Shown here in pieces: positions 1 to 7,530 of a stretch of DNA of 64,000 nucleotides (positions are counted from its first letter, which is position 1; every line of letters starts with the position of its first letter). The notes beneath the pieces are model-generated. The model did no database searches, was not told the origin of the DNA, and was given only the letters and a program-made list of their open reading frames with translations. The translations under genes and the position numbers were made by a program. Origin of the DNA: Leifsonia sp. ALI-44-B (GTDB lineage: Bacteria; Actinomycetota; Actinomycetes; Actinomycetales; Microbacteriaceae). Location: the NCBI RefSeq assembly GCF_001984125.1, contig NZ_MTQL01000007.1, positions 682,001 through 746,000 on the forward strand, read 5' to 3'.

Positions 1-173
1 CTCCCCATGTGACCCTGCGCGAAGCCTTCGACGAGTCGGTCGACCGGCAGCGCGTCGATGTGACGCTCTCGCTCCCCCTCGTCGGGCTCGTGTACGAGTA
101 CCGCGGCACCTTTCGCTACGAGATCCGCCCGGATCGGCCGGGTTCTGAGGGTTCACACACCGCCACTGCCTAG
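1..173 (+). CDS. C-terminal end of a DUF4166-like protein (partial)
   Basis: The reading frame is open from the window edge to a TAG at 171-173, giving the last 56 residues of a protein whose start lies outside. The tail contains a stretch reading VDVTLSLPLVGLVYEYRGTF, a hydrophobic beta-type segment followed by Tyr/Arg. It resembles the C-terminus of DUF4166 proteins, but that assignment is from memory of the family pattern and is tentative. Its stop codon is also the first three bases of the TAGAAT promoter element that seems to serve the next gene. Confidence 0.5.
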   Translation, partial: PHVTLREAFDESVDRQRVDVTLSLPLVGLVYEYRGTFRYEIRPDRPGSEGSHTATA

Positions 174-176
174 AAT
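171..176 (+). promoter_or_regulatory. -10 element (TAGAAT) for a leaderless gene
   Basis: TAGAAT lies six bases before the ATG at 183 with no Shine-Dalgarno sequence between, so transcription should start at or next to the A of the ATG. The hexamer overlaps the stop codon of the upstream gene. Confidence 0.5.
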
Positions 177-182
177 CGGCGT

Positions 183-1628
183 ATGTCTGGCGCACTGTGG
201 TGGCTTCCCTCGCTCATCGTTTTCGGGGGCGCCGCCATTGCGGCCGTTCTGCTCGTGCGCGGCCTGCGCGCCCGGGGCCGCCGGGTGCTCGAGGACGAGG
301 GTCGCACGCCCGAAGCGCTCGACCAGCGCGCGGGCCTGGCGCTCGTGCAGGCCGACGACGTCGTGCGGCAGGCCGAAGACGAGGTCGGTTTCGCCGAGGC
401 GCAGTTCGGCAAGTCCGATGCGGCGCAGGTGGCCCGCGCGGTGAGCTCGGCACGGCAGGCTTTGCGCGAAGCGTTCCTCCTTCGACAGAAGCTCGACGAT
501 CATATTCCCGATACGGAATCCGACCGCACGCGCTGGAATACACGCATCATCGAGCTGTGTGCCACGGCCACGCGACTCGTCGAGACCGAGAACTCGTCGC
601 TCAGCGAGCGGCGCTCCGTCGAGCGAGATGCACCCGAACGACTCGCTCAGCTGACCGCCGGCCTCGCCGAAACCGAGGCCGCCCTCCCCGCCGCCCGGGC
701 TACGCTCGACGCCCTCGCTCGCCGCTTCTCCCCCGCCGCGATCGGTGCCGCCGCCGACGCACCGCGCGCCGCAGCAGCCCTCCTCGCCGAAGCGCGACGA
801 TCCGCGGATGCCGCGACCGACGCCGTTTCACGTGGAACACTCGCCGCTCCCCACCTGGACGCCGTCGCGCGCCATCTCGGAACAGCCCGCACGACATTGG
901 CGCAGGTAACGCATATCGCCGACACGCTGAACGGTGCCGCGACCGAACTCGAAAGCTCCCTCGCCGATACGCGCGCGGGCATCGCCGAGGCCCGCGCCGC
1001 GCGCGACGCCAACCCCTTGCCCGATGCGGCGGACCTGATCGGCGATGCGATCGCCGTCGCCCAGCGCGCGGCCGATGAAGCAGAGACGCAGGTTCGCGCC
1101 CTCGCCGCGGGCCCAGCTGCGGCTGGAGCAATCGGAGCCGCGAACGGTGCCATCGGTGCGAGCCTCCCCCCGTCTCGCGCCGATGACGGCGACGCGGCAC
1201 CGGCCGAGGCCGACGGCGGCTCGGCGGCCGATGCCGAGCGCGAACTCGTTCCCGTCGGCGCTCTCAACCCGTTGCCGGCCATCGGGCGCCTGCGCGACGC
1301 ATCCCTGCAGCTCGACCAGGCGCTGGCCGAGGCCCGCAGCAACGTCGAACGCATCAAGAACGCGCAGGCCGCCCTGCGCGGCGCGGTCTTCTCGGCCAAC
1401 AGCTACATCGAGGTGGCCGCCGACTTCATCACGTCGAACCGTTCGCGCGTCGGCCCGGAGGCGCGCACGCGACTCGCCGAAGCGGAGCGCCAGATCGTAC
1501 TCGCCGGCGCCTCCGCCGATCCGGTCGAAGCTCTCGACATCGCTCGCCGAGCCGCGCGCCTCGCCCAGGACGCCGACGCGCTCGCCCGCTATGACGCCGG
1601 GCCGCGGCAAGCCCCAGTTCGCCGCTGA
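183..1628 (+). CDS. membrane-anchored helical protein resembling the C-terminal half of TPM-domain proteins
   Basis: 481 residues. An N-terminal membrane segment (about residues 6-25, Trp-Trp-Leu-Pro then Ile/Val/Ala-rich) is followed by an arginine-rich stop-transfer and a long, almost wholly helical, Ala/Glu/Arg-rich cytoplasmic part with coiled-coil character. Residues about 40-120 (LDQRAGLALVQADDVVRQAE and the RQKLDDHIPDTE stretch) match what I recall of the region after the TPM domain in actinobacterial proteins of the Rv2345 type. The secreted TPM domain that should precede it is absent. A Gly/Ala/Asp-rich linker lies near residues 300-345. Function is unknown; a role at the envelope is only inference. 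A parS-like 14-mer is embedded in the coding sequence at 825. Confidence 0.75.
   Translation: MSGALWWLPSLIVFGGAAIAAVLLVRGLRARGRRVLEDEGRTPEALDQRAGLALVQADDVVRQAEDEVGFAEAQFGKSDAAQVARAVSSARQALREAFLLRQKLDDHIPDTESDRTRWNTRIIELCATATRLVETENSSLSERRSVERDAPERLAQLTAGLAETEAALPAARATLDALARRFSPAAIGAAADAPRAAAALLAEARRSADAATDAVSRGTLAAPHLDAVARHLGTARTTLAQVTHIADTLNGAATELESSLADTRAGIAEARAARDANPLPDAADLIGDAIAVAQRAADEAETQVRALAAGPAAAGAIGAANGAIGASLPPSRADDGDAAPAEADGGSAADAERELVPVGALNPLPAIGRLRDASLQLDQALAEARSNVERIKNAQAALRGAVFSANSYIEVAADFITSNRSRVGPEARTRLAEAERQIVLAGASADPVEALDIARRAARLAQDADALARYDAGPRQAPVRR
825..838 (+). promoter_or_regulatory. parS-like site (one mismatch), inside a gene
   Basis: GTTTCACGTGGAAC differs at one base from the perfect core GTTTCACGTGAAAC found five times near parAB. 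It lies in frame in the preceding helical-protein gene, encoding Val-Ser-Arg-Gly-Thr, and about 44 kb from the origin, so ParB binding would be weak or absent. Confidence 0.4.
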
Positions 1629-1800
1629 GCTCCGCCGCCCCTCCCCTTCCGTCCTTCGACGAGGAATCCTTCGACAAATAAGTGTTGCGCGGCCCCGGCC
1701 ACACGCACCAGAATCAGCCGCAGGGCACACGTTGCGCGTTCGCACGGGCGGCGGCCGAGCCATCCGCCGCGCCACCGCGCACCGAACGAAGGGCGAGACC

Positions 1801-2394
1801 ATGGCCGTCATCTCACGCGGGTTCGGCGCACGCCGCCGCGAATCGACACCCGATCTGCCGCCCGGGCAGTTTCTCACCACCGACTTCCCGGTGCTCTCGG
1901 CCGGGCCGACGCCCGAGGTCGACACCGCGGAGTGGGAGTTCCTCATCCGCACCGAGACGGGCGACGAGAAGAAGTGGTCGTGGGATGACCTGCAGGCGCT
2001 GCCGCAGGAGACCATCGACACCGACATCCACTGCGTGACGCGCTGGTCGAAGCTCGGCACCACCTGGCGCGGCGTCTCGCTCGACACGCTCTTCGCCGAG
2101 GTCGAGACGAGTTACGACTTCACGATGGTGCACTCCTACGGCGGCTACACGACCAACCTGCCGCTCGAAGACCTGCTCGACGGCAAAGCCTGGATCGCCA
2201 CCGAGTTCGACGGGGAGCCGCTCGACCCCGAGCATGGCGGCCCCGCGCGGCTCCTCGTACCGCACCTGTACTTCTGGAAGAGCGCCAAGTGGGTTCGCGG
2301 CATCGTCATGCACGGCGACGACGACCCCGGTTTCTGGGAGCAGAACGGCTATCACACCTATGGTGACCCGTGGCAGGAGCAGCGGTATTGGTGA
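1801..2394 (+). CDS. sulfite oxidase-like molybdopterin-dependent oxidoreductase
   Basis: 197 residues, one Oxidored_molyb (SUOX) fold. Cys78 in IHCVTRWSK is the expected molybdenum-ligating cysteine. The signature GGPARLLVPHLYFWKSAKW (about residues 146-164) and the Tyr/Trp-rich ending are typical of the short actinobacterial members related to MsrP/YedY. No signal peptide or twin-arginine motif is seen, so it is probably cytoplasmic. It overlaps the start of the next gene (GTGA), an FAD/NAD reductase, and the pair is followed by a DUF6510 zinc-ribbon protein, suggesting a three-gene electron-transfer operon in which the reductase feeds or drains the molybdenum centre. The substrate is unknown. 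Confidence 0.88.
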   Translation: MAVISRGFGARRRESTPDLPPGQFLTTDFPVLSAGPTPEVDTAEWEFLIRTETGDEKKWSWDDLQALPQETIDTDIHCVTRWSKLGTTWRGVSLDTLFAEVETSYDFTMVHSYGGYTTNLPLEDLLDGKAWIATEFDGEPLDPEHGGPARLLVPHLYFWKSAKWVRGIVMHGDDDPGFWEQNGYHTYGDPWQEQRYW

Positions 2395-3113
2395 CGCGGG
2401 CCGAGTGGTTCGTGGGCACCGTGACCGAGGCGACGATGTTGACGCGCACGGGTCGACGCCTGCTCGTCGACGTTCCCGGATGGCCGGGCAACCGCCCCGG
2501 CCAGCACCTCGACCTGCGACTCACCGCCGAAGACGGCTACCAGGCCGTGCGCTCCTATTCGATCGCATCGTTCGGCCACGGCCAGGCGGTCGAGCTCGCC
2601 GTCGACCAGCTACCCGACGGCGAGGTGTCGCCCTACCTCGTCGAAGACGTCCTCGTGGGTGATCAACTCGAGGTGCGCGGCCCGCTCGGCGGTTATTTCG
2701 TCTGGGATGAGGAGCAACCCGAGCCCGTGCAACTCATCGCGGGCGGCAGCGGAATCGTTCCTCTCGTCGCCATGGCCCGCGCCCACCACGCTGCGGCGAG
2801 CGCCAGCCCGTTCCGCCTGCTCTACTCGGTGCGCACCCCGGCCGACGCCTACTTCGCCGACGAGCTGTTGTCCCTGGCCAATCCAACGTTTGCCCTCGAC
2901 TGGGTGTACACGCGCGAAACCCCGAGCGGATGGCCTCGCCCCGCCGGCCGTGTCACGCGCGAGTTGCTCGCCGAGACGACGCTGCCGGCATCCGACGCCC
3001 CCACCGTGTATGTGTGCGGCCCCACCGGTTTCGTCGAGGCCACGGCGAAGGCTCTCGTGGCCCTCGGCCATGACCCGCAACGCATTCGCACCGAACGCTT
3101 CGGAGGTTCGTGA
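2391..3113 (+). CDS. FAD/NAD(P)-binding ferredoxin reductase-family oxidoreductase
   Basis: 240 residues if started at the GTG of 2391, which overlaps the previous stop (GTGA) and has CAGGAG about 11 bases upstream; a GTG at 2370 is possible but would lie deep inside the previous gene. The FAD-binding beta-barrel carries RSYSIAS (from residue 54), the NAD(P) domain has AGGSGIVPL, and near the end comes the VYVCGPTGF cysteine motif of FNR-like reductases. There is no 2Fe-2S domain. It probably moves electrons between NAD(P)H and the molybdopterin protein encoded just before it. It overlaps the next gene by one base (TGATG). Confidence 0.88.
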   Translation: MTRAEWFVGTVTEATMLTRTGRRLLVDVPGWPGNRPGQHLDLRLTAEDGYQAVRSYSIASFGHGQAVELAVDQLPDGEVSPYLVEDVLVGDQLEVRGPLGGYFVWDEEQPEPVQLIAGGSGIVPLVAMARAHHAAASASPFRLLYSVRTPADAYFADELLSLANPTFALDWVYTRETPSGWPRPAGRVTRELLAETTLPASDAPTVYVCGPTGFVEATAKALVALGHDPQRIRTERFGGS

Positions 3114-3433
3114 TGTCGTCTCACCCGTTCCCGCACCTGGCGGATGGTGTCACCTCGACCGTGGAGAACGTCGACGGCAACGCCCTCGCTGGGCCGCTCT
3201 CGACCCTGTTCGCCGCCGACCTCACGACCACGCTCGTCACGTGCCGCCACTGCGGCGACGAGGCCCCGCTCGCCACGGCCGTCGTCGAGCGCGATGACTC
3301 ATCCGACATCGTCATCTGCCGCGGCTGCACCCACACGCTCTTCACGCTGCACCACTCCCCTGCCGGCCTGCGCCTCGACATCGCTGGCCTCGCGGCCCTC
3401 GCGTCGCCTCATCCAGCAGAAGCGAGCGCCTAG
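3113..3433 (+). CDS. DUF6510 family zinc-ribbon-like protein
   Basis: 106 residues. Two CxxC pairs, Cys44/Cys47 (CRHCGDE) and Cys69/Cys72 (CRGC), are spaced as in a zinc ribbon or rubredoxin-like knuckle. The ATG at 3113 shares its A with the TGA of the reductase; a GTG at 3110 would add one residue. Proteins of this type accompany the SUOX-like/FNR-like pair in other high-GC Gram-positives (recalled, not searched). A metal-binding or electron-relay accessory role is inferred from gene order alone. Confidence 0.75.
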   Translation: MSSHPFPHLADGVTSTVENVDGNALAGPLSTLFAADLTTTLVTCRHCGDEAPLATAVVERDDSSDIVICRGCTHTLFTLHHSPAGLRLDIAGLAALASPHPAEASA

Positions 3434-3493
3434 CCGCGCGCACCCTGCACATGCGGCCGAGGCCCCTGGAGCGCGCTCGCCCCGCGCCTGCCG

Positions 3494-5104
3494 CTACTGG
3501 TAGGTGACCAGGTCGGGCAGCGGAGCGACGTCGCGCATCGTCTGGTCGGGCGTGAGCATGGGTTTGTCTTCGTCGTAGAAGTTCTTCCAGCCCCAGGCCA
3601 TGCCCTCGGGGGCACCCTGGTGCAGCGCCCGCCACGTGGCCTGCTTGTCGGGCTGGCCGCCTTGGCCGTCGGCGTGGATCAACATGGCCAATTCGGGGTG
3701 CGACATGTCGAGCGTCTGCCGGTCCTGGATCATGGCCAGACGGAACTGGTGCAGCACGAACATCTTCGGCGGCAGGCCCTTCTCGTTCGTCAGCTGGGCG
3801 AGCCACGCCGATACCTCGTTGACCTCGGCGGCCGACACCGACCCGATCTGGCGCAGCGGAACCTGGTCGGGCTTCAGCCGCCACTCGGGGTCGAGCGCCA
3901 AGCCCACGTTGGGCAGTTCGAGCAGCGACTGGTAACGCTTGGCCTGGCTGAGGAAGTCGCTGCGGCCGGGCTGCAGGTCCAGCACGACGTATTGCCCTGC
4001 ATCCGCGGCGGCCTGAATCCAGGGGCGGATGGTTTCGGGGTCGATCTCGTTGGAGTAGTCGCCGTCGGGGCCGGCCGCCCCCGCCGCAACCGTCGCGATG
4101 ATCTCCATCAGGGGCACGACGGTTTTGTCGCTGAGGCTCTCGTAGGGCGCGGCGACGTCTTTCGCGCGCTGCACCGTGGCGGCGGCATCCTGCTCGCCGA
4201 GCACGCCGAGGGCGCCCGTGCCGATGGCGCCGTAGAGGGCCACGAATTGGTGGCCGGGAAAGAGGATCTGGCCGCCGCCCGGCAACTGGTAGCCCGTGCG
4301 GGCCGAACGCACCTTCCAGTCGAGCGCCTGCTGATCGGCGAAGGGGGCGCCCAGGGCGAGCACCGCGTCGTCGGGCGCGGCGGCGAGCGCCGTGATGGCG
4401 TCGGCGGATGCTTGCGGGTTTGCGTTCGCGGCGGGCACAGCGTGCACGGGCACACCGGCCGCGCGGGCGGTCGCGGCGGCGGCAAGCGCGCTGGGATCAT
4501 CGGTCGCGAGGGCGAGGGTCTTGCCGGCGGGTTCGCCGCGCTCGAGGCGGGGCACGTCGTCGTCGGAGTCCGCGGACCCGGCGACGATGCGTCGCTCGGC
4601 ACCACTGCCGCCATCGGAACCTTCGCCCGGAACATCGAGCTGATGCGGGTTGACCTCCCCGTAAGTCACCACCGTGTGCGCCTTGAGGCGGTCCAGCTCG
4701 TCATCGACAGCGTTTGCCTGCTGCTCGTCCGAGCCATCTTCGTCCGAGCCCTCTTCGGACGAAGCCGAGGAGGTCGACTCCGGATCGCGAGACGCCGCGC
4801 CCAGCAACATCGGCACGCCCAACTTCTCGGCCGCGGCGGCCCCGGCCCCCTGCGCGTCGGCATCATCGCTCGCGGCCACGACGACCACGGATGCTTCGCC
4901 GAACAGCTGCCGACTGGCCACGAGCGCGTTCGCCGCGGCATCCCCGTCGGCGACCGTGAGCGCATCGGTGGGAGCCGTCAGCACGGTGCGTGCGGCGGAC
5001 GGCGTCTTCGGCCCGGTCGGGCTGGATGCCGTGCAGCCGGTCAGGGCCACGAGCCCCGCCAGGGCGGTCGCGGCGAGCGCGGTCGTCGTTCGGTTTCGGG
5101 CCAT
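3494..5104 (-). CDS. secreted lipoprotein with a cell-wall-binding-repeat-like N-terminal part and a hydrolase-like C-terminal part
   Basis: 536 residues from the ATG at 5104, which follows a strong GGGAGGT Shine-Dalgarno; the frame continues upstream but lacks such a site. The signal peptide ends in the lipobox LTGC with Cys24 as the lipidated residue. Residues about 45-330 contain repeated Ala-rich blocks of the type 'GD-AAANALVAS...VVVVAASDD...LGVPMLLG', reminiscent of putative cell-wall-binding repeat 2. Residues about 330-536 carry the LDLQPGRSDFL, LALDPEWRL and IHADGQG segments, which recall a TIM-barrel glycosidase-like domain common in actinobacterial secreted proteins. A Glu/Asp/Ser-rich linker lies near residues 105-130. 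Activity is not established. A TAGCAT -10-like element lies upstream on the minus strand. Confidence 0.8.
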   Translation of the reverse strand: MARNRTTTALAATALAGLVALTGCTASSPTGPKTPSAARTVLTAPTDALTVADGDAAANALVASRQLFGEASVVVVAASDDADAQGAGAAAAEKLGVPMLLGAASRDPESTSSASSEEGSDEDGSDEQQANAVDDELDRLKAHTVVTYGEVNPHQLDVPGEGSDGGSGAERRIVAGSADSDDDVPRLERGEPAGKTLALATDDPSALAAAATARAAGVPVHAVPAANANPQASADAITALAAAPDDAVLALGAPFADQQALDWKVRSARTGYQLPGGGQILFPGHQFVALYGAIGTGALGVLGEQDAAATVQRAKDVAAPYESLSDKTVVPLMEIIATVAAGAAGPDGDYSNEIDPETIRPWIQAAADAGQYVVLDLQPGRSDFLSQAKRYQSLLELPNVGLALDPEWRLKPDQVPLRQIGSVSAAEVNEVSAWLAQLTNEKGLPPKMFVLHQFRLAMIQDRQTLDMSHPELAMLIHADGQGGQPDKQATWRALHQGAPEGMAWGWKNFYDEDKPMLTPDQTMRDVAPLPDLVTYQ

Positions 5105-5290
5105 GGTGCACCTCCCAGGTCGCGTCAGCCATGCTACCGGCGGCCCCCGACGGGCCCGCAAACCCGACCCCCGATCACGGCGCGTCCTCTAGCACGTCAT
5201 CCGCATTCTCGACACCCCGCGCGCGAAGAGAAGCCCCGGCGTAGCGTCGATATCGATCTCGTAAACCGCACAACGCATAGGAGTATCACC

Positions 5291-5746
5291 ATGACCCAAA
5301 CGATCGAAACCGTCGACGTCAACGTTCCTCTCTCCGTCGCCTACAACCAGTGGACGCAGTTCGAGGAGTTCCCGCACTTCCTCGAGGAGGTGGAGTCGAT
5401 CACCCAGGTCACCGACACGCTGACGGTCTGGAAGGTCAAGGTCGGAACGGTCGAGCGCGAGTTCGAGGCGAACATCACCGAGCAGCACCCCGACGAGCGC
5501 GTCGCCTGGAACAGCACGGGCGGCGAGGTCGACCACGCCGGTGTCGTCACGTTCCACAAGCTGTCCGACACCGAAACGCGTGTCACCGTGCAGATCGACT
5601 GGGAGCCCAAGGGCCTGCTCGAGAAGCTCGGTTCGACGCTCGGCGTCGACAACCACGCCATCAAGAAGGACCTGAAGAACTTCAAGGAGTACATCGAGTC
5701 GAAGGGCACCCCCGACGGCGCCTGGCGCGGTGACGTCGAGGCCTAA
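5291..5746 (+). CDS. SRPBCC (START/polyketide cyclase-like) family protein
   Basis: 151 residues; AGGAG is well placed before the ATG. The pattern NVPLSVAYNQWTQFEEFPHF at the N-terminus, followed by alternating strands and a terminal helix (KKDLKNFKEYIES), is that of the polyketide_cyc2/SRPBCC helix-grip fold. The predicted ligand pocket is hydrophobic. The gene stands alone between a divergent lipoprotein gene and an APC permease; a TAGCGT element upstream may be its -10. Related proteins are frequent in Actinobacteria and some are stress-induced, but no ligand can be assigned. Confidence 0.85.
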   Translation: MTQTIETVDVNVPLSVAYNQWTQFEEFPHFLEEVESITQVTDTLTVWKVKVGTVEREFEANITEQHPDERVAWNSTGGEVDHAGVVTFHKLSDTETRVTVQIDWEPKGLLEKLGSTLGVDNHAIKKDLKNFKEYIESKGTPDGAWRGDVEA

Positions 5747-5765
5747 ACCTCGCACAGCACGACCA

Positions 5766-5798
5766 CGGCGGCGTCTCGTTTCGAACGGGATGCCGCCG
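5766..5798 (+). terminator. hairpin after the SRPBCC gene
   Basis: CGGCGGC at 5766-5772 pairs with GCCGCCG at 5792-5798, and the stem continues inward with two wobble pairs to a TCG loop. There is no long T-run, so it is a weak intrinsic terminator candidate. Confidence 0.4.
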
Positions 5799-5919
5799 TT
5801 CCGCGTGTCACGGGAAAAACCCTCACGACCTGGGCCGCGCGGGTCTAGTGTGAACGCACCACAGCACCATCGGCGTTATCTGCCGCCCCGAGCGGCCCAG
5901 AGACAAGGATGCCCGCACG

Positions 5920-7527
5920 ATGACCGATGCACCGTCCACCCGAACCCCCGGCCGCCCTCCCGTCCCTCCCGAGAACGGCGCGGGCAAGGGCCTTGCGGCG
6001 GGCACGCTCGGCACGGCCGGTTCGGTCGTCATCGGGCTCGCCTCCACGGCCCCCGTCTATTCGCTCGCCGCGACGCTCGGCTTCGTCGTGCTGGCGGTGG
6101 GCGCACAAGCGCCGATCGCGTTCATCCTGGCCTTCATCCCCATGCTCTTCGTGGCGTTCGCCTATCGCGAGCTCAACCGCGAGATCCCCGACTGCGGCAC
6201 CTCCTTCACCTGGGCCACCAAGGCTTTCGGGCCGTGGGTGGGCTGGATGGCGGGGTGGGGCGTCGCTGTCGCCGGCATCGTGGTGCTCGCCAACCTCGCC
6301 CAGATCGCGGGCACCTACCTCTGGCTGCTGATCGGCGACGGCTCGCTGGCCGAAAACGGTTTCCTCGTCACGGCGACAGGCGTCTTCTTCATCGCCGCCA
6401 TGACGTATGTCAGCTACCGCGGGCTCGAGATCGGCGAGAAGCTGCAGGTGGTGCTGCTCGTCATCCAGTACGCGGCCCTCGCGCTGTTCGCGATCCTGGC
6501 GATCGCGAGCGTCGTCAACGGCACGGCTCCCGACCCGACCATGCCGACGCTCGACTGGTTCAACCCGTTCGCGTTCACCGATGCGACGGGTTTCACCGAG
6601 GCCATCCTGCTCGCGCTCTTCATCTATTGGGGCTGGGATGCCTGCCTCGCGTTGAATGAAGAGACGAAGGATCCTCGCCGCATCCCGGGCCGTTCGGCCA
6701 TCATCTCGACCGTCATCCTGCTGGTCACCTACGTGGGCGTCACGGTCGCGGCCATGATGTACGCGGGCGTCGGCGAATCGGGGCTGGGCCTGGCGAACCC
6801 CGACGGCTCTGACGACATCTTCTTCGCGCTCAAGGATGCGCTCTTCGGGCCGTGGGCGTGGCTGCTCGTGGTGGCCGTGCTCGTGTCGGCCGTGTCGTCG
6901 ACGCAGACCACCATTCTGCCGACCGCCCGCGGCACCCTGTCGATGGCGGTCTACCAGGCCCTGCCCGCGCGTTTCAGCGTGGTGCACCCGCGTTTCAAGA
7001 CGCCGTCGTTCTCGACGCTCGTCATGGGCGCGGCCTCGATCGCCTACTACGTGATCATGACGGCCGTGTCGAGCAATATCCTCGCCGACTCCATCCTGTC
7101 ACTGGGTCTCGCGATCGCGTTCTACTACGCCATCACGGGTTTCGCGTGCGTCTGGTACTTCCGCCGCAACCTGTTCGACTCGGCGCACAACTTCTTCTTC
7201 CGCTTCCTGTTCCCGCTGCTCGGTGCCGTTCTGCTCACGGCCGCGTTCGTGAAGTCGGCCATCGACATGGTCAGCGTCGACTACGGCTACAGCACGCTGC
7301 TCGGCATCGGCGGAACCTTCGTCGTCGGCATCGGCTCGCTCGCGCTGGGCTTGGTGCTCGCGATCGTCTGGTGGGCGTTCCCGGGTTCGAAGCGTTTCTA
7401 CCGCGGCGAGAGCCTCAACCGAGAGACCCCGGTGCTCGTGCCGGACTCCCCCGATCTGACCGCACCCCCTGCCACCCCCGCGCGCAACGCCCGTCCCGCC
7501 CGGCCCACCCGTCCCGAAGGGGAGTAA
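5920..7527 (+). CDS. APC superfamily amino acid/polyamine permease
   Basis: 535 residues with about twelve hydrophobic segments. The N-terminal membrane part carries GTAGSVVIGLASTAPVYSLA, the conserved first-helix pattern of amino acid-polyamine-organocation transporters, followed by the CGTSFTWATKAFGPWVGW signature of helices 2-3. The hydrophilic C-terminal tail of about 50 residues is Pro/Ala/Arg-rich. Its stop lies three bases before the ATG of a saccharopine dehydrogenase-like gene, so the two are almost certainly cotranscribed. The partner suggests a lysine-, ornithine- or polyamine-type substrate; that is inference from context. Confidence 0.9.
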   Translation: MTDAPSTRTPGRPPVPPENGAGKGLAAGTLGTAGSVVIGLASTAPVYSLAATLGFVVLAVGAQAPIAFILAFIPMLFVAFAYRELNREIPDCGTSFTWATKAFGPWVGWMAGWGVAVAGIVVLANLAQIAGTYLWLLIGDGSLAENGFLVTATGVFFIAAMTYVSYRGLEIGEKLQVVLLVIQYAALALFAILAIASVVNGTAPDPTMPTLDWFNPFAFTDATGFTEAILLALFIYWGWDACLALNEETKDPRRIPGRSAIISTVILLVTYVGVTVAAMMYAGVGESGLGLANPDGSDDIFFALKDALFGPWAWLLVVAVLVSAVSSTQTTILPTARGTLSMAVYQALPARFSVVHPRFKTPSFSTLVMGAASIAYYVIMTAVSSNILADSILSLGLAIAFYYAITGFACVWYFRRNLFDSAHNFFFRFLFPLLGAVLLTAAFVKSAIDMVSVDYGYSTLLGIGGTFVVGIGSLALGLVLAIVWWAFPGSKRFYRGESLNRETPVLVPDSPDLTAPPATPARNARPARPTRPEGE

Positions 7528-7530
7528 TCC

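Noticed and set aside
3620-5746. A long plus-strand frame fused to the SRPBCC gene
   Set aside because: The first part is antisense to the lipoprotein gene; the true start is the ATG at 5291 with AGGAG upstream.
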